Shown one piece after another: positions 1 through 5,049 of a stretch of DNA of 9,032 nucleotides. The stretch spans positions 1 to 9,032 of the forward strand of contig JBBCJM010000022.1 of the NCBI GenBank assembly GCA_037190175.1, given 5' to 3'. Made by a program: the position numbers and the translations under genes. The DNA is from JBBCJM01 sp037190175 (GTDB taxonomy: Bacteria > Pseudomonadota > Alphaproteobacteria > Rhodobacterales > Rhodobacteraceae). The number at the start of each line of letters is the position of its first letter. Within the stretch, counting starts at the first letter, position 1. The notes below the pieces were generated by a model. It searched no databases and was not told where the DNA came from. It saw only the letters and a program-made list of their open reading frames with translations.

Positions 1-2202
1 GTCCGCCGGGCCGGCGGGGCCGGCGTCCCAGGCGGCCGCCAGCGCCGCGGCCAGCGCCTCGGCGGTGCCGGGGGCCGAGAGGATCGCGGGGCTCAATTGC
101 GCCAGATCCTTGGGGCCGAAGCGGTTGGTCACCACCCGCACGCCCGAGGCCGCCATCTCGATGGGCGGATGGCTGGGATGGGGCGAGAGCATCAGCGACA
201 GCCCCACGTCCACCGTGAGCAGCCAGTCGGGATAATCCTCCAGCGGCAGCTTGCCCAGGCTCTGCAGGACCACGCCGCGGCCCAGGTCGACCGGATCGTG
301 GCGCAGGCCGACCGAGAGCACCTCGACCTCCCCCGGCCCCAGCCCGCGCTGCGCGACGAACCGCGCCAGGGCCTCGACCGCGGTGGGGAACATGTTGCGC
401 GGCACCTCGGGCCGGCCATAGACCGCAATGCGCCGCGGCTGGCCGGCGCGGTCGGGCCGCGCGCCGCGGGCATAGCGGGCGATGTCGATCGAGGGGTGGA
501 AGGTCAGGCTGTCGGGGCGGGCGAAGCCGTGGCCCAGCCCGGCGAAATAGTCGCGCAGGAGCGTGGTGTTGAAGATCGGCGTGAAGTCCAGCGCATAGCT
601 CGCCTCGGCATCGGCGAACTCCGGTCCCCAGGCGTAGAAATGCGGCTCGTGGTCCTGGATCAGGTAGAGGAAGCGCCGTTCCTTCAGCCCCGCGCCGGCG
701 ATCAGCCGCTGGGCGGCATGGGCGGTCCACCAGGCGGTGGCCAGGAACAGGTCGCCCGGGTGCAGCGCCAGCGTGCCCCCCGTCACCCCGCAGGCCAGCG
801 CGATGCGTTCCCCGGCGCCCGCGGCGGCCTGCGCCGGGCCTAGCCGGCCCAGCAGCAGCCGCTGCGAGGCGTCGGCCGAGGCCACCGGCAGGTCGGTCGC
901 CACGAAGCGCACCCGCAGCCCCAGCCCGGCCAGGTGCAGGCCGAGGTCGATGGCGGTCAGGATGCCGGCGAAGGCCTCGGTCGGGTTCAGCGTGGGCACC
1001 AGCACGTTCAGCTGCGGCGCCGGCGCGGTCAGCTCGGGGCGGAAGCGCGCGGTCATCCGCTGGTCGATCAGCTCGGCCGCGGTGCGGGCGGGCGCCGGGG
1101 CGCCGGGCGGGGGCAGCATGTGGCGCGGCACCATCGGCAGGGCGCCGGGCGACAGGCTGTAGAGCCGCACGTCGAAACGGTCGAGCGCGGTGTTCACCCC
1201 CGGGCCCAGGGCCTCGCGCAGCGACCAGAAGCTGCGGCCGGCCCCCACCACCGCATGGCCGAAGGCGATGCGGGCCAGCCCGGTGCGGCCGCCCAGCGCC
1301 AGCCGGGCCGCATCCAGCATGAGCCGGCCGCTGCCGCGCAGGCGGCGCAGATAGGGCCGCACCGGCCCCAGCCGCGCGCCGTCCGGCGGCAGCAGGCCCG
1401 CGGCCACGCAATCGGCCAGCCGGTTGTGTAGGCTCTGGGCCAGATACCGGGCCAGGGCATAGGTCGACGCCTCGCGCCGCAGCCAGGCGGCGTCGGGCAG
1501 GCCGATCCGCAGCCGCGGCCCGGCGCGGCGGTCCACCGCGCCATGGGCGTTGGCGCCGTGCTGGCGATAGTCGACCAGCGCCTCGGGGATCAGCGCCACG
1601 CCCTCGGTCGCCTCGGCCACCAGCGCCAGCCAGAGGTCGTGATAGTAGTGCACCCCCGCCTGGGGCGGAAAGGGCAGCGCGCGGGCCACCAGGCTGCGCC
1701 GCATCAGCACGGTCATGCCGGTGACGTTGTTGCGCAGCAAAAGCCCACGCAGCCCGGGGCGGGGATGCCGGCGCTCGAACCGGAACATCGAGGGATGGAT
1801 CACCCGCCCCTCCGGGTCCACCAGCCGGGCGTCGGAATGCACCAGCGCCGCGCCGCCGGCCCGCAGCGCCTCGACCCCGCGCGCCAGCCGCTGGGGGTGC
1901 CAGATGTCGTCCTGGTCGCAGAGCGCGATCAGCGTCTCGGGCCCCGCCACGTCCAGCGCGCGGAAGAGCCCGGCCTCGAAGGCGCGCGGCGGGTCCAACT
2001 CCTGCGCGGGCTCGACGCATTCGTGCGCCAGCCCGGCGGCGGCGGCCAGGTCGCGGCAGAGGTCACAGGATGATCCATCCGCGACCACAAGAATGACATG
2101 AAGCCCCCCGACGGTCTGCTGCACGAGCGAGGCCAGCTGCGCCTGAAGATAGGCGGGGTCGGGCCGGAAAACAGGAAGCACGATACAGATGTCAGGGAAC
2201 AT
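1..2202 (-). CDS. Bifunctional glycosyltransferase (GT2 + WsaF-like GT4), 3' end outside window
   Basis: Reading down from ATG at 2202-2200, the frame is open for 734 codons to the window edge with no stop, so the C-terminus is missing. Residues 1-230 look like a GT2 domain: PDICIVLPVF at the N-terminus, the metal/nucleotide motif DQDDIW at 96-101, HDLW at 188-191 and DYRQHG at 211-216. Residues 240-396 form a linker I cannot assign. From about 397 a second domain resembles WsaF-type GT4 rhamnosyltransferases: LIQDHEPHFYAWG at 514-526, then YGRPEVPRNMFP (595-606) and PIEMAASGVRVVTN (680-693), typical of the nucleotide-sugar-binding C-terminal lobe. The likely role is adding two sugars during surface-polysaccharide synthesis on the cytoplasmic face; donors and acceptor cannot be read from sequence. 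AGGA lies 4 nt upstream of the ATG. The first ~45 codons are less GC3-biased than the rest. The family call is firm; substrate specificity is unknown. Confidence 0.88.
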   Translation of the reverse strand, partial: MFPDICIVLPVFRPDPAYLQAQLASLVQQTVGGLHVILVVADGSSCDLCRDLAAAAGLAHECVEPAQELDPPRAFEAGLFRALDVAGPETLIALCDQDDIWHPQRLARGVEALRAGGAALVHSDARLVDPEGRVIHPSMFRFERRHPRPGLRGLLLRNNVTGMTVLMRRSLVARALPFPPQAGVHYYHDLWLALVAEATEGVALIPEALVDYRQHGANAHGAVDRRAGPRLRIGLPDAAWLRREASTYALARYLAQSLHNRLADCVAAGLLPPDGARLGPVRPYLRRLRGSGRLMLDAARLALGGRTGLARIAFGHAVVGAGRSFWSLREALGPGVNTALDRFDVRLYSLSPGALPMVPRHMLPPPGAPAPARTAAELIDQRMTARFRPELTAPAPQLNVLVPTLNPTEAFAGILTAIDLGLHLAGLGLRVRFVATDLPVASADASQRLLLGRLGPAQAAAGAGERIALACGVTGGTLALHPGDLFLATAWWTAHAAQRLIAGAGLKERRFLYLIQDHEPHFYAWGPEFADAEASYALDFTPIFNTTLLRDYFAGLGHGFARPDSLTFHPSIDIARYARGARPDRAGQPRRIAVYGRPEVPRNMFPTAVEALARFVAQRGLGPGEVEVLSVGLRHDPVDLGRGVVLQSLGKLPLEDYPDWLLTVDVGLSLMLSPHPSHPPIEMAASGVRVVTNRFGPKDLAQLSPAILSAPGTAEALAAALAAAWDAGPAGPAD

Positions 2203-2247
2203 TCTGTCCTGCGGCAGGTCGGAGGGCCGGGCGGACCGGGTCTGGCC

Positions 2248-2276
2248 GATATTGCAGAAGGCGGGACGGGGCGCAA
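2248..2276 (-). promoter_or_regulatory. Weak sigma70-like promoter candidate for the glycosyltransferase
   Basis: On the minus strand, TTGCGC (2276-2271) is followed by a 17-nt spacer and AATATC (2253-2248), which is preceded by TG in the extended -10 position. It lies about 46 nt upstream of the glycosyltransferase ATG. The -10 match is poor (3 of 6), but it is one of the few A/T-containing spots in an otherwise GC-saturated intergenic region. No convincing counterpart was found for the plus-strand protease gene. Confidence 0.3.
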
Positions 2277-2277
2277 C

Positions 2278-2317
2278 CGCGGTCCCGGGCGCGCTGCGGC
2301 CGGCCGGCGGGACCGCG
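2278..2317. promoter_or_regulatory. Perfect 10-bp inverted repeat in the divergent intergenic region
   Basis: CGCGGTCCCG (2278-2287) and CGGGACCGCG (2308-2317) are exact reverse complements separated by 20 nt that are themselves rich in GGCC/CCGG. The repeat occupies the middle of the 157-bp gap between the divergent glycosyltransferase and protease genes and ends 42 nt before the protease ATG. It could be an operator for a dimeric regulator controlling one or both genes, or a hairpin in the protease mRNA leader. In DNA this GC-rich, short inverted repeats are also expected by chance fairly often. Confidence 0.35.
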
Positions 2318-2359
2318 CGTATCCCTGGCATCCGACTGGACTGAGAGGCGGACGAGCGG

Positions 2360-4876
2360 ATGTGCACTTTCTGCGGAGCGGAGGCCCAGGGCCTGCCGGG
2401 CGACGGCCAGACGAACGACCTGACGGCGGGCCTGAAGGCCGGCCTGGTGCTGGGCGAGGGGGCCGATGCGCCGGCCAATACCTCGACCCCCTACATGATG
2501 GACGTGGGCGGGCGCTTCAACGGCTCGATCGGCGGCGCGGGCGACGTGGACTGGGTGGGCATCGACCTGGTGGCGGGCCAGACCTATGTCTTCACCATGT
2601 TCGGCCAGGGCGGGCAGACGCTGGGCGTCGACAACACGATGCTGGCGCTGCACGCCGCCAACGGCACGCTCCTGACCTCGAACAACGACGTGAGCGCGTC
2701 GAACCAGTTCTCGGCCATCACCTTCACCGCCACCACCACGGGGCGGTACTATCTGGCCGCCTCGGCGGTGGGGGGCGAGCAGGGCCAGTACGTGATCCAG
2801 GCCGCCAGCAACACCTATTCGCTGGACCAGGTGGTCAGCCAGCTGACCGAGTTCGGCTGGGGCCGGCCCACGGTGCTGGCCTTCACCTCGCCCAGCATCA
2901 CCGTGAACCTGACCGGGCTGACCTATGAGGGCAAGCAGCTGGCCATGGCCGCGCTGGAGGCCTGGGAGGCCTTCACCGGGCTGCGCTTCACCGTCACCAC
3001 CTCGGCCTCGGCGCAGATCCGCTTCGACGACGCCAATTCCGGCGCCTGGGCCGGGCCGGCGCAGTTCTTCGTGGACAGCGGCAACATCCTCTATTCCACG
3101 GTGAACGTGGGGCTCGACTGGCTGTCGAACGGCGGCACCCAGCTCAACACCCACACCTTCATGACCTATATCCACGAGATCGGCCATGCGCTGGGCCTCT
3201 ATCACGCGGGCCAGTACGACGGCGCCGGGGTGACGGCGGGCAGCCGGCTGTTCGTGAACGACAGCACCCAGATGACGGTGATGTCCTATTTCACCCCCGA
3301 CCAGAACCCCGACGTCCACGGCTCGCGCTGGACGGCGGTGACCCCGATGATCGCCGATATCGCCGCGATCGAGGCGCTCTACGGTTCGGCCGGCCCGGTC
3401 CATGCGGGCAACACGGTCTGGGGCGCGAACTCGAACGTGGGCGGCCATCTGGGCCGGGTCTTCGCCTATATCTTCGGCGAGGTGGCGCCCGACGGCACCA
3501 CTTGGGCGCCCACCAGCAGCCCCTTCGACATGGCCGTGGGCATGACCATCCGCGACACCGGCGGGATCGACACGCTGAACCTGTCGCCGGTCGCCCAGAA
3601 CCAGCGCGTCGACCTGACGCCCGGCGCGGTGTCCGATGTCTGGGGCGCGCAGGGCAACCTGGTGATCTATACCGACACGATCATCGAGAACGTGCTGACC
3701 GGCGCGGGCAACGACCATATCCGGGGCAACGATGCCGACAACCGCATCACCCCCGGCCGGGGCAACGACACGGTGTTCGGCGGGAACGGCCACGACACGG
3801 TGGTGATCGGCGCCACCCGCGCGGCCACCACGGTCACCGCCATCGCCGGCGGCTTCCGCCTGTCGGGGCCGGACGGGGTGGACGAGATCTATGGCGTGGA
3901 AACCTTCGTGTTCCAGGACGTGACCCTTTCGGCGGCCCAGCTGCTGGCGGGCGCGGCCACGGTGATCACCGGCACCGCGGCGTCGGACACCCTGCGCGGC
4001 GGCAACGGCCCCGACCTGATCGAGGGCCACGGTGGCGACGACCGGCTGGAGGGCGGCGACGGCAACGACACGATCCACGGCGGCGACGGCAACGACCAGA
4101 TCCTCGGCCAGGCGGGGGACGACCTGCTTTACGGCGGCGGCGGCCATGACGTCATCGCGGCCTCGGACGGCAACGATACGGTCTACGGCGGCGACGGCAA
4201 CGACTCGATCGGCGGCGGCCTGGGCAACGACCTGCTGCACGGCGACGCCGGCAACGACACCATCGGCGGCGGCCAGGGCAACGACACGATCTACGGCGGC
4301 GACGGGCGCGACCTGCTGAGCGGCGGCTTCGGGCACGACCGCATCTACGGCGGCGCCGACAACGACACCATCGCCAGCGGCGACGGGAACGACTGGGCCG
4401 AGGGCGGCGACGGCGACGACGACATGGGCGGCGGCTTCGGCAACGACACGCTCGATGGCGGGGCCGGCAACGACACCATCGGCGGCGGCCTGGGCGACGA
4501 CCTGCTCTACGGCGGGGACGGGCACGACTTCCTGGCCGGCGGCGCTGGGATGGACACGCTCTACGGCGGCACCGGCAACGACACGCTGAACGGCGGGCCG
4601 GGCAACGACCTGCTCTACGGCGGGCTGGGGGCGGACATCTTCGTGTTCAACCTGACCCAGATGGACGGCCCCTCGACCGACCGCATCGCCGATTTCGAGG
4701 ACGGGGTGGACCGCATCCGCATCGCCGGCCTCGGCGGTTCGGCGGCGGCGCAGTTCGCGGCGCTGGAGATCACCGCCGTCGCCGGCGGGGCGCAGGTGCG
4801 GCTGGGCGACCTGACCATCCTGGTGGACGACATCGCGCCCTCGCAGCTGACGCTGGCCGATTTCATCTTCAGCTGA
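2360..4876 (+). CDS. Secreted M10/serralysin-family metalloprotease with PPC domain and RTX repeats (first tandem copy)
   Basis: This 838-residue protein should be a zinc endopeptidase exported by a type I secretion system. Residues 51-148 match a bacterial pre-peptidase C-terminal (PPC) domain (DVDW, AGQTYVFT, GRYYLAAS). The protease domain follows, with the zinc site HEIGHALGLYH at 272-282 (ligands H272, H276, H282; general base E273) and the Met-turn VMSYF with M308 and Y310. RTX calcium-binding nonapeptides occupy 447-482 and 538-762, split by a beta-type module at about 481-532. The C-terminus resembles Peptidase_M10_C and ends LTLADFIFS, like type I secretion signals; there is no Sec signal peptide. 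The ATG is fixed by an in-frame TGA at 2342-2344; GAGAGG at 2343-2348 may be the ribosome site. The only cysteines are C2 and C5 (MCTFCG), absent from the downstream paralogue. Substrate unknown; no HlyB/D-type exporter or inhibitor gene is visible nearby. Confidence 0.95.
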   Translation: MCTFCGAEAQGLPGDGQTNDLTAGLKAGLVLGEGADAPANTSTPYMMDVGGRFNGSIGGAGDVDWVGIDLVAGQTYVFTMFGQGGQTLGVDNTMLALHAANGTLLTSNNDVSASNQFSAITFTATTTGRYYLAASAVGGEQGQYVIQAASNTYSLDQVVSQLTEFGWGRPTVLAFTSPSITVNLTGLTYEGKQLAMAALEAWEAFTGLRFTVTTSASAQIRFDDANSGAWAGPAQFFVDSGNILYSTVNVGLDWLSNGGTQLNTHTFMTYIHEIGHALGLYHAGQYDGAGVTAGSRLFVNDSTQMTVMSYFTPDQNPDVHGSRWTAVTPMIADIAAIEALYGSAGPVHAGNTVWGANSNVGGHLGRVFAYIFGEVAPDGTTWAPTSSPFDMAVGMTIRDTGGIDTLNLSPVAQNQRVDLTPGAVSDVWGAQGNLVIYTDTIIENVLTGAGNDHIRGNDADNRITPGRGNDTVFGGNGHDTVVIGATRAATTVTAIAGGFRLSGPDGVDEIYGVETFVFQDVTLSAAQLLAGAATVITGTAASDTLRGGNGPDLIEGHGGDDRLEGGDGNDTIHGGDGNDQILGQAGDDLLYGGGGHDVIAASDGNDTVYGGDGNDSIGGGLGNDLLHGDAGNDTIGGGQGNDTIYGGDGRDLLSGGFGHDRIYGGADNDTIASGDGNDWAEGGDGDDDMGGGFGNDTLDGGAGNDTIGGGLGDDLLYGGDGHDFLAGGAGMDTLYGGTGNDTLNGGPGNDLLYGGLGADIFVFNLTQMDGPSTDRIADFEDGVDRIRIAGLGGSAAAQFAALEITAVAGGAQVRLGDLTILVDDIAPSQLTLADFIFS
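3698..3805 (+). repeat. RTX nonapeptide block, first protease, upstream segment (4 repeats)
   Basis: Four degenerate 27-bp units encode residues 447-482 (TGAGNDHIR, GNDADNRIT, PGRGNDTVF, GGNGHDTVV). Units of the GGxGxDxxx type form a calcium-binding parallel beta-roll after secretion. The block is interrupted by the 50-residue non-RTX module before the main array resumes. Confidence 0.85.
3971..4645 (+). repeat. RTX nonapeptide array, first protease, main segment (25 repeats)
   Basis: Twenty-five consecutive 27-bp units encode residues 538-762 with consensus GGxGNDxLx. Off-consensus units such as ASDGNDTVY and SGDGNDWAE recur at the same register in the second protease. From GGDGNDQIL (4079) onward, 21 units align one to one with 6403-6969. 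Confidence 0.9.
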
Positions 4877-4880
4877 GGCG

Positions 4881-4936
4881 TTCGCGCCCATTGCGCGCGA
4901 AACGGCCCGGTGTCACGGTAACGTGACGCCGGGCCG
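4881..4936 (+). terminator. Two consecutive stem-loops after the first protease gene
   Basis: Five bases after the stop codon, TTCGCGC (4881-4887) pairs perfectly with GCGCGAA (4895-4901). Immediately afterwards a 15-bp stem (4903-4917 with 4922-4936; one G-U pair) closes over a GTAA loop. The second hairpin is strong enough to act as an intrinsic terminator or an RNA 3'-end protector, but no T-run follows (cccttcgc). An alternative reading is an operator for the second protease gene, since GTCACG-GTAA-CGTGAC is a compact palindrome. Confidence 0.55.
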
Positions 4937-5049
4937 CCCTTCGCACGACGCCCCCTGGCCCGGCGACGGGAACGGGGCCTGCGCGAGGCCGGGACCGGCG
5001 GCTCGGTTGGAAGTCCGGCGTCCGGTCTTCCGCACAGGCGGGGACCCGA
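4937..5049 (+). other. Leader region of the second protease gene
   Basis: These 113 bases between the stem-loop and the second protease start contain no credible gene. No clear -35/-10 pair was found, so whether the second gene has its own promoter or depends on read-through from the first cannot be decided. GGGGA at 5040-5044, 5 nt before the ATG, is a good ribosome-binding site. Confidence 0.5.

Noticed and set aside
97..2101. Several plus-strand open frames of 120-250 codons at the left of the window
   Set aside because: All are antisense or shifted shadows of the glycosyltransferase, whose motifs lie in a continuous minus-strand frame.
4157..4645. Short-period repeats that could suggest a CRISPR array or minisatellite
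   Set aside because: The period is 27 bp with no spacers and keeps the reading frame; it encodes calcium-binding RTX nonapeptides.
2192..4891. An 899-codon open frame antisense to the whole first protease gene, with repetitive Val/Ala-rich translation
   Set aside because: It mirrors the GC-rich RTX repeats: GGC/GAC/AAC codons read antisense rarely give stops. The translation is low complexity with no recognisable domain, while the plus-strand frame has intact catalytic motifs.
4937..5049. A promoter for the second protease gene starting with TTGGAA at 5007
   Set aside because: No acceptable -10 element lies at 16-18 nt spacing (ccgcac), so it is not reported as a feature.
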